Shown here piece after piece: positions 9,064 to 18,225 of a DNA stretch of 64,000 bases. The notes under the pieces were generated by a model that saw only the letters and a program-made list of their open reading frames with translations, did no database searches and was not told the origin of the DNA. The stretch's first letter is position 1; each line of letters begins with the position of its first letter. The translations under genes and the position numbers were made by a program. The stretch comes from Leisingera aquaemixtae (GTDB taxonomy: Bacteria > Pseudomonadota > Alphaproteobacteria > Rhodobacterales > Rhodobacteraceae), in contig NZ_JAHVJQ010000002.1 in NCBI RefSeq assembly GCF_019801145.1, positions 528,852-592,851 of the forward strand, written 5' to 3'.

Positions 9064-9714
9064 TTATTCCGGCGCCTTCACTTTGCGCAGGTAAGGGAAG
9101 ATCGTCTCGAACTCGCCAAATTTCTCTTTGGCTTCCTCGTTGGAAACCGCAGGCGGAATAATCACGTCCTCGCCCGGAACCCAGTTCGCGGGGGTGGCAA
9201 CGCCCTTGGCGGTCATCTGCAGCCCGTCCAGTGCCCGCAGAATCTCTGCAAAGTTGCGGCCCACGGTCATCGGATAGGTCATCGACAGTTTCAGCTGCTT
9301 GTCCGGGCCGATGATGAAGACCGAGCGCACGGTGGCGCTGTCGGCCGGGGTGCGGCCGTCGGGCAGATAGGCCTCGGCCGGCAGCATGTCGAACGCTTTG
9401 GATACCGTCAGCCCGTCGTCGGCAATGATCGGGAAGCCAGGTGCGGCCTTGCCGTATTCCTCGATGTCTTTTTTCCACTTGCGGTGATCTTCGGCGCTGT
9501 CGACAGAGACGCCGATCACCTTGGTGTTGCGCTTGGCCCATTCGTCGCCCAGCTGCGCGACGGCCGAGAATTCGGTGGTGCAGACCGGGGTGAAATCCTT
9601 GGGATGGGAGAACAGAATCGCCCAGCTGTCGCCGATCCAGTCATGGAAGGTAATCGTGCCCTGATCCGTTTCCGCGGTAAAATCCGGGACCGTGTCGTTA
9701 ATGCGCAAACCCAT
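9064..9714 (-). CDS. 1-Cys peroxiredoxin (Prx6 type)
   Basis: 216 residues. Thiol peroxidase reducing hydrogen peroxide and organic peroxides in the cytoplasm. The peroxidatic cysteine is in FTPVCTTEFSA (about residue 47), and the long C-terminal arm with TYPMTVGRNFAEILRALD and WVPGEDVIIPP matches the Prx6 class. ATG 9714 is chosen over a longer frame to 9798 because AAGGAGAT lies just upstream and family members start with GLRINDTVPDF-like sequence. It stands alone, divergent from an aldehyde dehydrogenase across 277 bases. Confidence 0.93.
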   Translation of the reverse strand: MGLRINDTVPDFTAETDQGTITFHDWIGDSWAILFSHPKDFTPVCTTEFSAVAQLGDEWAKRNTKVIGVSVDSAEDHRKWKKDIEEYGKAAPGFPIIADDGLTVSKAFDMLPAEAYLPDGRTPADSATVRSVFIIGPDKQLKLSMTYPMTVGRNFAEILRALDGLQMTAKGVATPANWVPGEDVIIPPAVSNEEAKEKFGEFETIFPYLRKVKAPE

Positions 9715-9991
9715 GGCGGTATCTCCTTGTCGGTTAAGTATTGAGTCGTTTTGACTGTTATCTAAGTACTCTAACGCAACGAAAAAGCCGACGTGCAAGT
9801 AAAGCGCAAAATATCATTGCTTCCCGTGTCGGCAGCCGCCTGCTGCTGCTGCGGATAGGCATTGACAGTGCCCGCAATAATTTGATCAAATTATGCAGCA
9901 AACACCCTTGCCCACTCTGAGGTGCAGTGACAGAGTGGCCGCAAAACCGGCAAGCCGGTGCCAGACATCCATCTGAATCGGGAGTTCCCAG

Positions 9992-11431
9992 ATGATCGAG
10001 AAACGCGACTTTTATATCAACGGCCATTGGGTCGCCCCCTCTGCAGCCAACGATTTCGAGGTGATCAATCCTTCGACTGAAGAACCCTGCGCAGTGATCT
10101 CGCTGGGATCCGAGGCCGACACCAACGCTGCCGTGGCCGCGGCCAAGGCGGCGCTGCCGGGCTGGATGGCGACCCCGGTGGAGGAGCGCATCGCGCTGGT
10201 GGAGAAACTGATCGACGTCTACGAAGCCCGCGCCGAAGACCTCGCCCAGGCGATGTCGCTGGAAATGGGCGCGCCCATCGACATGTCGCGCACCTCGCAG
10301 GTGGGTGCAGGCAGCTGGCACCTGCGCAACTTCATCACCGCGGCCAAGGAGTTTCCGTTTGACGCGCCGCTGAACGACCGCAGCCCCAACGACCGCATCA
10401 TTCATGAGGCAGTGGGCGTTTGCGCTCTGATCACGCCTTGGAACTGGCCGATGAACCAGGTGACGCTCAAGGTTGGCGCTGCGGCAGTGGCCGGCTGCAC
10501 CATGGTGCTGAAGCCGTCGGAGCAGAGCCCGCTCAATGCGATGATCTTTGCCGAGCTTATGGACGAGGCCGGCTTCCCGGCGGGTGTGTTCAATCTGGTG
10601 AATGGCGACGGCGCGGGCGTTGGCTCGCAGCTGACCACCCACCCGGATGTGGACATGATCTCCTTCACCGGCTCCACCCGCGCGGGCATCGCGATCACCC
10701 AGGCAGCGGCGCCGACCCTCAAGAAGGTGGATCTGGAGCTGGGCGGCAAAGGTGCCAACGTGATCTTTGACGACGCCGACGAGAAGGCTGTGAAGCGCGG
10801 CGTGCTGCACATGATGCAGAACACCGGCCAGAGCTGCAACGCGCCCAGCCGCATGCTGGTGCAGAACAGCATCTATGATCGCGTGGTTGCTGAGGCCGCG
10901 GAAGTGGCCGCCAAGGTCGAGGTCGGCCCGGCAGATCAGCAGGGCCGCCATATAGGCCCGGTCGTGAATGAGATGCAGTGGAACAAGATCCAGGACCTGA
11001 TCCAGAAGGGTATCGACGAAGGCGCCAAGCTGGTGGCCGGCGGCACCGGCCGTCCGGATGGCCTGAACAAGGGCTATTATGTGAAGCCCACCGTCTTTGC
11101 CGATGTGAACAACCAGATGACCATCGCGCGCGAGGAAATCTTTGGTCCGGTGCTGTCGATAATTCCTTTCGAGACAGAGGAAGAAGCGATCGAGATCGCC
11201 AATGACACGCCCTACGGGCTCACCAACTATGTGCAGACCCAGGACGGCGCCCGCGCCAATCGTATGGCCCGTGCGCTGCGGTCCGGCATGGTGGAGATGA
11301 ACGGTAAGTCCCGCTCGGCAGGCTCGCCCTTTGGCGGCATGAAACAGTCCGGCAAGGGCCGTGAAGGCGGCAAATGGGGTATCGAGGACTTCCTGGAAGT
11401 AAAAGCCGTCGGTGGCTGGGCTGCCGAGTAA
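9992..11431 (+). CDS. NAD(P)-dependent aldehyde dehydrogenase
   Basis: 479 residues, normal for the ALDH superfamily. Oxidises an aldehyde to the acid. Landmarks: ALITPWNWPMNQ (cofactor site), FTGSTRAGI (Rossmann glycine), LELGGKGANV (general-base Glu) and NTGQSCNAPSRM (catalytic Cys, near residue 282). GGAG lies 8 bases before ATG 9992. Substrate is not obvious; the close wording to betaine/succinate-semialdehyde groups does not settle it. Single-gene unit, ended by a strong terminator. Confidence 0.92.
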   Translation: MIEKRDFYINGHWVAPSAANDFEVINPSTEEPCAVISLGSEADTNAAVAAAKAALPGWMATPVEERIALVEKLIDVYEARAEDLAQAMSLEMGAPIDMSRTSQVGAGSWHLRNFITAAKEFPFDAPLNDRSPNDRIIHEAVGVCALITPWNWPMNQVTLKVGAAAVAGCTMVLKPSEQSPLNAMIFAELMDEAGFPAGVFNLVNGDGAGVGSQLTTHPDVDMISFTGSTRAGIAITQAAAPTLKKVDLELGGKGANVIFDDADEKAVKRGVLHMMQNTGQSCNAPSRMLVQNSIYDRVVAEAAEVAAKVEVGPADQQGRHIGPVVNEMQWNKIQDLIQKGIDEGAKLVAGGTGRPDGLNKGYYVKPTVFADVNNQMTIAREEIFGPVLSIIPFETEEEAIEIANDTPYGLTNYVQTQDGARANRMARALRSGMVEMNGKSRSAGSPFGGMKQSGKGREGGKWGIEDFLEVKAVGGWAAE

Positions 11432-11456
11432 GCCCGCTGCTTTCGCAGTGATGGAG

Positions 11457-11482
11457 AGCCGCCTTTCGGGGCGGCTTTCTTA
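11457..11482 (+). terminator. Rho-independent terminator after the aldehyde dehydrogenase
   Basis: Stem AGCCGCC, short loop, stem GGCGGCT, then TTCTTATTT, starting 25 bases after the stop codon. Confidence 0.85.
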
Positions 11483-11539
11483 TTTGTGCGGAAAGGGCCG
11501 GTGGTGCTCCGGCGCCTGCAAGGCGAAACCTGGAGTAGG

Positions 11540-11833
11540 TTAATAATAGGCTCTAAGCAGGAAAATGGCAGCGATGCCGGCCGCCATTGTCAGCGGCAGG
11601 CTGCGAGAAAGCATCGCCACCACCAGCGCGGTTGCGCCTGCAGCCCATTCCTGCGGCCCGCCCTGCATCAGCAGATAGGTGACAAGCGACAGGATCAGGC
11701 AGCCCGGCAGCGCCTGCAGCCCGCGCGCCCAAGGGCCGTGGTCCGGGAGACGCCGGCCCAGCAGGTAGCCCGAGAGGCGCACGGTGAATGTGGCAGCGGC
11801 AAGGCCAAGGATCAGGGGCCAGGTTTCAGTCAT
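11540..11833 (-). CDS. azlD: AzlD-type small subunit of branched-chain amino acid exporter
   Basis: 97 residues with three to four hydrophobic helices and the family segment TFTVRLSGYLLGRRLP near the start. AzlD proteins pair with AzlC in the inner membrane to export branched-chain amino acids or analogues. Its start overlaps the end of azlC by 8 bases, so the two are translationally coupled. The pair is divergent from an XRE-cupin regulator. Confidence 0.9.
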   Translation of the reverse strand: MTETWPLILGLAAATFTVRLSGYLLGRRLPDHGPWARGLQALPGCLILSLVTYLLMQGGPQEWAAGATALVVAMLSRSLPLTMAAGIAAIFLLRAYY

Positions 11834-12539
11834 TGTTCAGCACTCCTGCAATTGCAGCGCCGCCCAGCCCCCCTAGGATCAGCGTCCAGGTCGGATCAAG
11901 CGGGGTGAGCAGTCCGGCCAGCAGAACGATGGCAACGGATCCGCCCCATGGCAGCAGCATGGCGCTGCCGCTCCACAGGGAGCGCAGGATGGCGATGAAG
12001 GCGGCAGTGAAGGCAAAGTCCATGCCCAAGGCGCGCGGCTCCGGCACTGCCGTGGCGAAACTCGCCCCCGCCACCGTGGCCAGCACCCAGACAGCCACCA
12101 AGCCCAATCCGCCGCCGACCAGGTACCAGTAGCCAACGCTATTGCCGCGGGCGCGCTTGGCGTGCATCAGCGCCCAGTTCTCATCCGTAGCCAGGTGCAC
12201 GCCCAAGAGGATCTGCCACCATGGCCGCCCGGCAAGCTCATCCCGCAGCGAGGCGCTGATCAGCAACAGCCGCAGGTTCAGCGCGAGGCCAGCCAGCAAC
12301 GCCGCACCGGCGCTCGCCCCAGCCACCAGCCGCTCCACCGCGATGATCTGAGACGAACCGGCAAAGACGATGGTCCCCATCACCCCGGTCTGCAGCCCGC
12401 TCATCTGTGCCTGCGCGGCCAGCAGGCCAAAGGCGAGCCCGTAGACTGCGACGCCGACCGCAAGCGGAAGAATGTCCTGCAGGCCGGCCATCAGCTGGCT
12501 GCGGGCACCTGGATGGGCGGTGATCTCCTGAATGGCCAT
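11826..12539 (-). CDS. azlC: AzlC-type large subunit of branched-chain amino acid exporter
   Basis: 237 residues, polytopic. Family marks: LPLAVGVAVYGLAFGLLAAQ, FAGSSQIIAVERL and LGVHLATDENWAL. ATG 12539 is chosen; the frame runs to 12665 but that would cross the divergent operator region. Together with azlD it forms an LIV-E-type efflux unit. Expression is likely controlled by the neighbouring XRE-cupin protein through the palindromes at 12569-12630. Confidence 0.92.
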   Translation of the reverse strand: MAIQEITAHPGARSQLMAGLQDILPLAVGVAVYGLAFGLLAAQAQMSGLQTGVMGTIVFAGSSQIIAVERLVAGASAGAALLAGLALNLRLLLISASLRDELAGRPWWQILLGVHLATDENWALMHAKRARGNSVGYWYLVGGGLGLVAVWVLATVAGASFATAVPEPRALGMDFAFTAAFIAILRSLWSGSAMLLPWGGSVAIVLLAGLLTPLDPTWTLILGGLGGAAIAGVLNND

Positions 12540-12568
12540 TGCACGGCTCCTCTGGAAACTGGCTGAGT

Positions 12569-12630
12569 GTTCGTCTAGTCCGAACGTGTGGTTTCTATAT
12601 CGAACGACTTTACCGTTCGTCAAGTCGAAC
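12569..12630. promoter_or_regulatory. Candidate operator: two GTTCG/CGAAC palindromes between azlC and its regulator
   Basis: Palindrome 1, GTTCGTCTAGTCCGAAC, spans 12569-12585. Palindrome 2, GTTCGTCAAGTCGAAC, spans 12615-12630. A further CGAAC at 12601-12605 pairs with the GTTCG at 12615. The centres are about 45 bases apart. The array sits between divergent genes, reaches to within 15 bases of the regulator ATG, and so fits an autoregulated operator also controlling azlCD. It is an inverted, not direct, arrangement, unlike the alphaproteobacterial LexA box. Confidence 0.7.
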
Positions 12631-12644
12631 AAATGGGTGAAATA

Positions 12645-13199
12645 ATGAACGCTACAGCGCCGCACCAGATGATCGCCGCGGCCATCCAGCGCGAACGCAG
12701 CCGGGCGGGCATATCGCTTTCGGCCCTTGCTGCGCGGGCGGGGATAGCCAAATCAACGCTTTCACAGCTGGAGGCCGGCAATGGCAACCCCAGTGTCGAG
12801 ACCCTTTGGGCGTTGGCCGCCGCATTGGACGTTCCGCTGAGCCTGCTGTTTGAAACCGAGGCGCCTGCCACCCGGCTGATCCGTGCGGATGAAGGCGAGG
12901 TGCTGGAATCCGAACAGTCGGATTTCGCTGCCGTGCTGCTGTCGCGCTGTCCGCCGAACGTGCGCCGCGATGTCTACCGGGTAGTGATGCAGCCGGGGCA
13001 AATCCGCCGCGCCCAGCCGCATCCGCGCGGCACGGTGGAACATATGCTGGTCTGTTCCGGTCAGATGCGGGCCGGGCCGGAGGGGCAGGAGGAGACCTTG
13101 AAGCCCGGCGATTACTACACCTATCCCGGCGACCGCCCGCACAGCTACGAGGCGCTGCAGGCGGAGACGCTGTTCATGATGGTGATGGAGGCACCGTAA
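12645..13199 (+). CDS. XRE-family regulator with C-terminal cupin domain
   Basis: 184 residues. An N-terminal helix-turn-helix (about 10-65, SALAARAGIAKSTLSQLEAG and NPSVETLWALAAAL) is followed by a cupin sensor domain (about 105-182, with HPRGTVEHMLVCSG and PGDYYTYPGDRPH). Such regulators bind a small ligand in the cupin and act on adjacent transport genes. ATG 12645 has GGTGA 5 bases ahead; the alternative ATG 12633 has none and would be partly covered by the operator. Divergent from azlCD, so probably its regulator. Confidence 0.9.
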   Translation: MNATAPHQMIAAAIQRERSRAGISLSALAARAGIAKSTLSQLEAGNGNPSVETLWALAAALDVPLSLLFETEAPATRLIRADEGEVLESEQSDFAAVLLSRCPPNVRRDVYRVVMQPGQIRRAQPHPRGTVEHMLVCSGQMRAGPEGQEETLKPGDYYTYPGDRPHSYEALQAETLFMMVMEAP

Positions 13200-13211
13200 G
13201 CTCCGCAGGCT

Positions 13212-13865
13212 TCAGAAATCCGGCTTGACCCGGAACTTCAAAGCCTCACCGCTGTCCGGGTGCTTGATCCGCAATTCCTCCGAGTGCAGCATCAGGCGCG
13301 GATGTTCCAGTGCGGCGCCAGTGGCATAGAGCGGATCGCCCAGGATCGGGTGGCCCAGCGACAGCATATGCACCCGCAGCTGATGCGAACGCCCGGTCTT
13401 GGGGGTCAGCCGCACCCGTGTGGCACCGTCCTCATACTTCATCACCCGCCAGTCGGTGACGGCAGGCTTGCCGGTCTCGTGGCATACCATTTGTTTGGGC
13501 CGGTTCGGCCAGTCGACGATCAGCGGCAGGTCCACGGTGCCGCTGCGCGGCTCCAGCCTGCCTGCAATCCGCGCTACATAGGCTTTCTTCGCGGTGCGTT
13601 TTTCAAACTGCATCGACAGGTGCCGCTGCGCATGCGGGGTGAGACCAAACACCATCACGCCGGAGGTGTCGCGGTCCAGCCGGTGCACCAGCAGGGCCTC
13701 GGGGAAGGCAGCCTGGATGCGGCTGATCAGGCAATCGGCCAGATGCTCCCCGCGGCCTGGAACCGACAACAGGCCGGCAGGCTTGTTCACCGCCAAAAGT
13801 TCGGCGTCGTGGTGCAGGATTTTCAGCGGGTCCTGCGGAGGAGTGTATTCGCTTGAAACGGCCAT
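13212..13865 (-). CDS. RluA-family pseudouridine synthase
   Basis: 217 residues, matching the short RluA class without an S4 domain. The catalytic aspartate is in LLVHRLDRDTSGVM; other marks are LAVNKPAGLLSVPGR and KTGRSHQLRVHM near the C-terminus. RluA modifies 23S rRNA U746 and tRNA U32 in E. coli; the length suggests the same specificity but this is inferred. It ends 12 bases from the convergent regulator gene and is followed head-to-head by truB, another pseudouridine synthase. Confidence 0.9.
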   Translation of the reverse strand: MAVSSEYTPPQDPLKILHHDAELLAVNKPAGLLSVPGRGEHLADCLISRIQAAFPEALLVHRLDRDTSGVMVFGLTPHAQRHLSMQFEKRTAKKAYVARIAGRLEPRSGTVDLPLIVDWPNRPKQMVCHETGKPAVTDWRVMKYEDGATRVRLTPKTGRSHQLRVHMLSLGHPILGDPLYATGAALEHPRLMLHSEELRIKHPDSGEALKFRVKPDF

Positions 13866-14002
13866 GGCGGCTTGCCTACTGCGTGATCACGGCAAGGGCA
13901 AGCTGCGCAGCGCCGCTTTCCCGCCGCCAGCACCTTTGCTAAATTGACACTGTCCCGGCGATCCGGTAACCGGCGCGCCTCACATACACATGGGGACGAT
14001 GC

Positions 14003-14920
14003 ATGGCACGCAAACGCAAAGGGCGCGATATTTCCGGCTGGCTGGTGGTGGACAAGCCCGCGGGCCTGACCTCGACGGCGGTCGTGAACAAGGTGCGCTG
14101 GGCGCTGGATGCCAAGAAGGCTGGCCATGCGGGCACCCTGGACCCCGAAGCAACCGGCGTTCTGGCGGTGGCGCTGGGCGAAGCGACCAAGACCGTTCCC
14201 TATATCACCGACGCGCTCAAAGCCTATACCTTCACCGTGCGGCTGGGTCAGGCGACCAACACGGATGATGCCGAGGGCGAGGTGATTGCCGAAAGCACCG
14301 AACGTCCGACGGATGAACAGATCAAGGAGGCGCTGATGCCCTTCCTGGGCGAGATCATGCAGGTGCCGCCAAAGTTCTCTGCTGTGAAAATCGACGGCCA
14401 GCGTGCCTACAAGCTGGCCCGCGACGGAGAAGACGTCGAAATCGAAGCCCGTCCGCTGAGGGTGGAAGAGCTGGTCATGCTGGACCGCCCGGACCAAGAC
14501 CATGTGGTGCTGGAGATGACTTGCGGCAAGGGCGGCTACGTGCGGTCGATCGCCCGCGACCTGGGGGCGGCGCTGGGCTGCCACGGCCATGTGAAGGAAC
14601 TGCGCCGCATCTGGTCCGGCCCGTTTGATGCAGCCGAAGACGGGATATCGCTGGAGGAAATCGACCGCCTGGCCCGCACCCCGGAGCTGGACGCATTCCT
14701 GCGCCCGCTGGAGGAAGGCCTTGCAGATCTGCCGGAGGTCAAGTGCACCCCCGAGGGCGCCGTCCGGCTGCGCAATGGCAACCCGGGCATGGTGCTGCCC
14801 AATGACGACGTGGAATACGGGGATGAGGCCTGGGCCTCGCATGATGGGCAGGCAGTGGCCGTTGGCGTATACAAATCCGGCACCCTTCATCCCAGCAGGG
14901 TATTTGTGCAGCCGGAGTGA
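14003..14920 (+). CDS. truB: tRNA pseudouridine(55) synthase
   Basis: 305 residues. Makes pseudouridine 55 in the T loop of tRNAs. Start [20 protein letters not shown], catalytic motif [14 protein letters not shown], later [17 protein letters not shown] and [18 protein letters not shown] 14003 has GGGGA a few bases upstream. In many bacteria truB is followed directly by rpsO; here about 5.1 kb with three RTX genes and a DUF1643 gene separates them. Confidence 0.96.
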   Translation: MARKRKGRDISGWLVVDKPAGLTSTAVVNKVRWALDAKKAGHAGTLDPEATGVLAVALGEATKTVPYITDALKAYTFTVRLGQATNTDDAEGEVIAESTERPTDEQIKEALMPFLGEIMQVPPKFSAVKIDGQRAYKLARDGEDVEIEARPLRVEELVMLDRPDQDHVVLEMTCGKGGYVRSIARDLGAALGCHGHVKELRRIWSGPFDAAEDGISLEEIDRLARTPELDAFLRPLEEGLADLPEVKCTPEGAVRLRNGNPGMVLPNDDVEYGDEAWASHDGQAVAVGVYKSGTLHPSRVFVQPE

Positions 14921-14953
14921 TCCGGCTGCCAGCAGTACCTTGGGGCCGATTCT

Positions 14954-16642
14954 TTAGCCCCGGTAGTTGTGGAAGACGCTCAACTGAATGTGCAGGCCGT
15001 TCCGGTTGACCTCGTTGCCTTCCAGATCGTACCAGGTTTCCTCTCCGGTTTCCGAAGTATGGAGGAAGCCGGCGCTCAGGCCCGTCTGGCCTTGCAGGTT
15101 CAGCACCTCGTGACCGTCTACCAGAACGCTTGATCCGCCATCCGCTGTTTCACTCAGTGTGACCCGGCCGCGCAGGTCGTAGCTGGGGCCATGCGCCACA
15201 CTGTCCTCTGGCAGAACCGCGCCGCCGGCAATCGAAACCTGCACGCTTTCCGCGGCAGGGTCAAAATCAGTGATGACCGTGCCGCCCAGCGTGCTGTCAG
15301 GGTTCACGTAGGCCCAGAAGCTGTCTGCCCCCTCGCCCCCTGTCACCAGGTCGCCGCCGGAGGCATAAATCCGGTCCTCCCCTGTTCCGCCATCCAGAGT
15401 ATCCCGATTTTGGTCGATATACTCGAAGACAGAGGCGCTGTGGTTGGAGTGATAGCTGTTGTCGTTGCCGTGGATGGTGTCGCTCCCGGCGCCGCCGTGG
15501 ATACTCTGTGCCCCATCGCCGCCAACCAGAATGTCGTTTCCATCGCCGCCGTTCAGGGTGCTGTCGCCTTCGGCCCAGGCCGAAACCAGGGCAGCGCCGC
15601 CTTCCAGAACCCCGCCGTCGCCATCAAAATACGCGTACAGCCGTTCAACCCCGTCTGCAGCCACCACGGTGTCGCCGTCCCCGGCCTCAACAAGCACTGT
15701 TGCTGCATTGTCCAGCTGAACCAGGTCGCCTTCGCCGTCACCTGTGGTGCCGATGAAAACGGAGGCTTCCGCATCTGAAACCCGGATCGTGTCCGTGCCT
15801 TCACCGCCAAACAGATTGTGATGCAGGACTTCGGATCCGTGCAGCCAGCCCTGATCCCGGATCTCATAGAGGGCAGAGCCGGAGCTAACACTTGCCTCGG
15901 GCAGGGCGGTTTCGCCATCGCCCGTGACCGTGATCACATCACCCCCTGCGCCGCCGTCAATCAGCGAGGCATCAGATGAGACGGAAATGGCGTTGTCTCC
16001 GCTGCCTGCGATCACCATCCTGTAAAGGTCCCCGGCTGCCGGTTCGGCGATAGTGATTTCACTGTCTTCCAACGTCACGGCGTCAAAGGAAACCTCTTCA
16101 TACTCCCAGCCCTGCACAGGCAGTTGCCCTTCGAAGATGACCGAGCCCTCCGGCAGCTCCGTCACGCCGGGGAGGGAAAGAACCAGTTCTCCATCACGGG
16201 AATAGATCCCCAGGCCTTCTTCGTCCGGCAAGGGGGCAACCTGCATCCCGGTGCCGAAGTCCTCAAGAACCAGCTGGTCTTCTGACGGGTTGAAATCGGT
16301 CAGCCTGATCAGGTTCTCGCCAGCATTGGAGAAATGAGCTCCGTCCACGGAAAACCGGTCTGCGCCCTCGCCGCCGGTTCCGGTGTTGCCCTGCTGCAGG
16401 TGCAGCTGATCATCGCCGTCCCCGCCTAGAAGCACGTCAGTGTCGCCGCGGTTGCCGGTCAGGGTGTCATTGCCGCTGCCGCCAATAAGGGTGTCATCAA
16501 AGTTGACTTCACCTGTCAGCTCACGCGGGTCGTCCAGTTCTGCTGGTTCTGCCGGTTCGTCCGCTTCGAAGCTGTCATCACCGCCCATTGCCATTGCGGC
16601 AGAACCGATTGTTGCAAGCGAGAGTAAGAAAAGAAGTTCCAT
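14954..16642 (-). CDS. Acidic RTX (hemolysin-type calcium-binding repeat) protein 1
   Basis: 562 residues, very acidic. A short hydrophobic N-terminus (MELLFLLSLATIGSAAMAMG) is followed by an acidic linker and three patches of RTX nonapeptides: LIGGSGNDTLTGNRGDTDVL at about 52-80, LNGGDGNDILVGGDGAQSIH around 355-385, and LDGGTGEDRIYASGGDLVTG around 410-435. RTX patches are followed by the recurring module DFNPSEDQLVLEDF or DFDPAAESVQVSI. RTX repeats bind calcium after secretion, often by a type I system; none is encoded here. No enzyme domain is recognised. It shares its N-terminal design with the two RTX proteins next to it. Confidence 0.85.
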   Translation of the reverse strand: MELLFLLSLATIGSAAMAMGGDDSFEADEPAEPAELDDPRELTGEVNFDDTLIGGSGNDTLTGNRGDTDVLLGGDGDDQLHLQQGNTGTGGEGADRFSVDGAHFSNAGENLIRLTDFNPSEDQLVLEDFGTGMQVAPLPDEEGLGIYSRDGELVLSLPGVTELPEGSVIFEGQLPVQGWEYEEVSFDAVTLEDSEITIAEPAAGDLYRMVIAGSGDNAISVSSDASLIDGGAGGDVITVTGDGETALPEASVSSGSALYEIRDQGWLHGSEVLHHNLFGGEGTDTIRVSDAEASVFIGTTGDGEGDLVQLDNAATVLVEAGDGDTVVAADGVERLYAYFDGDGGVLEGGAALVSAWAEGDSTLNGGDGNDILVGGDGAQSIHGGAGSDTIHGNDNSYHSNHSASVFEYIDQNRDTLDGGTGEDRIYASGGDLVTGGEGADSFWAYVNPDSTLGGTVITDFDPAAESVQVSIAGGAVLPEDSVAHGPSYDLRGRVTLSETADGGSSVLVDGHEVLNLQGQTGLSAGFLHTSETGEETWYDLEGNEVNRNGLHIQLSVFHNYRG

Positions 16643-16826
16643 GGGAATCTCTTTAGGAGATCAATATCAAGGACAATGTTCAGGTATGAAGTGACTCCAC
16701 CCTAGGGTGTGAAAAGTGCCTTTGCAATCAGCTGCTAACTTGATCCCGCCTACCCAAACCGGAACCGCGCTGCTTTGGCGGCAGCTCTCGCAAGAGCCGG
16801 CAGTCAGGCGGCTGTTCGCCTTTTCC

Positions 16827-18107
16827 TCAGGCAGGTGCGGCCGTTTCGTTGATTCCGAACACTGAATAATAATCCTGAGCGGTCAGGAGTATGGTGGCAT
16901 CTGCGCCGTCTTCGGCGCTGATTTCTTCACCCGCAGCATTGCGCCAGCGGTCTTCGCTGGTGGAATAGTCGTCATGGAATGCAATGCCGACGCCTGACTG
17001 GTCGCCGGGCAGGGTGGCGATGCTTACACCGTCCATGGCGATCAGGGTGCTGTCCTGATCCGCGTCATAGTTGATGCTTAGCCCGGCTATGGCGTCCTCC
17101 AAGTGGAAATCCGGAACCCTGCTGTGGCCGGCGACAACAGGGAAATCAATCCGCAGCTGATCCTCTGATGGGTCGAAATCGCTGATTTCCGCTGCCGGGG
17201 TGCCGGGTTCAAAAACATTGGTGAAGGCGTGGAAGCTGTCTGCTCCAGCGCCGCCGGCTGCGGTGGTGCCGGGTCCGATCCACAGGTGGTCATCGCCGGC
17301 GCCGCCGTCGAGCACATCGCCATCGTCGCCGATCCTGGTCAAGTCGCCTGGGTAGTGATTGTAAGAGCCCTCGTAAAAGACCGCGCCGCTGCCGCTGAAG
17401 AGCCAGTCGTTGCCCGCGCCGCCGGTGAGCGTGTCGGCACCGCGTTCGCCAAAGATCACATCATCGCCTGCGGTGCCGTCCAGTGTGTCACCGTCCGATG
17501 TGCCGCGGATCGCATCCAGAGCGAAGGGGGCGCTGAAGCCGGGATTTTCAAAGCGCTCTGTTCGTTCAATGTCTCCATTTTCGAGCAGAAAATCCACTTC
17601 CAAAACCTCTCCCTCTGCGAGCGAAACGCCTGGCAGGGTCAGGATCGTCTTGTTGTTGAGGGTGTCGATAAAGCGGAGGCCGCCGCCGTCTTCGGTCTCG
17701 ATCAGCCTAACGTAACCGGAGTGATAGGGAGTCAGTGCAAGCAGGTCGGTGCCCAGTTCAAAATCCTCGATCACCGTTTCACGGCTGCCCTGATCGCCCA
17801 GGATGAAGCGGTCTGCGCCCTCGCCGCCCTGGGCGGAGTTGCCCGCGCTCAAGTGCAGTTCGTCGTCGCCGCCGCCGCCTGCCAGCAGGTCCCGGTCGCC
17901 GGCATTGCCCGTCAGCGTGTCGTTTCCATCTCCGCCTTCCAGAACGTCATTAGTACCGGCGGTACCGGAGACTTCTATGGCTTGAACCGGCTGGTCTGGT
18001 TCTTCTGGCCCCTCCGTTTCGGATGATCCTTCAGAAGCAGCATCTGAGCCGTCATAGCCAACCGCTATGGCCGAACCTGCAAGTGCAAGAAAAATGAGAA
18101 GTTCCAT
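16827..18107 (-). CDS. Acidic RTX calcium-binding protein 2
   Basis: 426 residues. N-terminus MELLIFLALAGSAIAVGYDG is nearly the same as that of RTX protein 1, then an acidic Glu/Ser/Pro linker. RTX patches at about 52-95 (LEGGDGNDTLTGNAGDRDLL and GGGGDDELHLSAG) and 220-285 (LDGTAGDDVIFGERGADTLT). Two DF-x-P-x-ED modules: IEDFELGTDLLAL and ISDFDPSEDQLRI. ATG 18107 is chosen over an upstream extension because it reproduces the shared N-terminus. Probably secreted, function unknown. Same strand as RTX 1, 184 bases upstream of it; divergent from the DUF1643 gene. Confidence 0.85.
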   Translation of the reverse strand: MELLIFLALAGSAIAVGYDGSDAASEGSSETEGPEEPDQPVQAIEVSGTAGTNDVLEGGDGNDTLTGNAGDRDLLAGGGGDDELHLSAGNSAQGGEGADRFILGDQGSRETVIEDFELGTDLLALTPYHSGYVRLIETEDGGGLRFIDTLNNKTILTLPGVSLAEGEVLEVDFLLENGDIERTERFENPGFSAPFALDAIRGTSDGDTLDGTAGDDVIFGERGADTLTGGAGNDWLFSGSGAVFYEGSYNHYPGDLTRIGDDGDVLDGGAGDDHLWIGPGTTAAGGAGADSFHAFTNVFEPGTPAAEISDFDPSEDQLRIDFPVVAGHSRVPDFHLEDAIAGLSINYDADQDSTLIAMDGVSIATLPGDQSGVGIAFHDDYSTSEDRWRNAAGEEISAEDGADATILLTAQDYYSVFGINETAAPA

Positions 18108-18225
18108 ATCACTCTGACTATTCGAACCGGTCAAAATCATAGCGGCAGAAATGCGCCCGCCCTTCGACTTCAGGTTGCGCGAAGACCGCTTGGAACGCAA
18201 CCCCGGCCGCAGTAGAACCAGCCGC

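Noticed and set aside
12569..12630. Possible LexA boxes (GTTC repeats)
   Set aside because: Alphaproteobacterial LexA uses direct GTTC-N7-GTTC; these are inverted repeats, better explained as an operator for the adjacent regulator.
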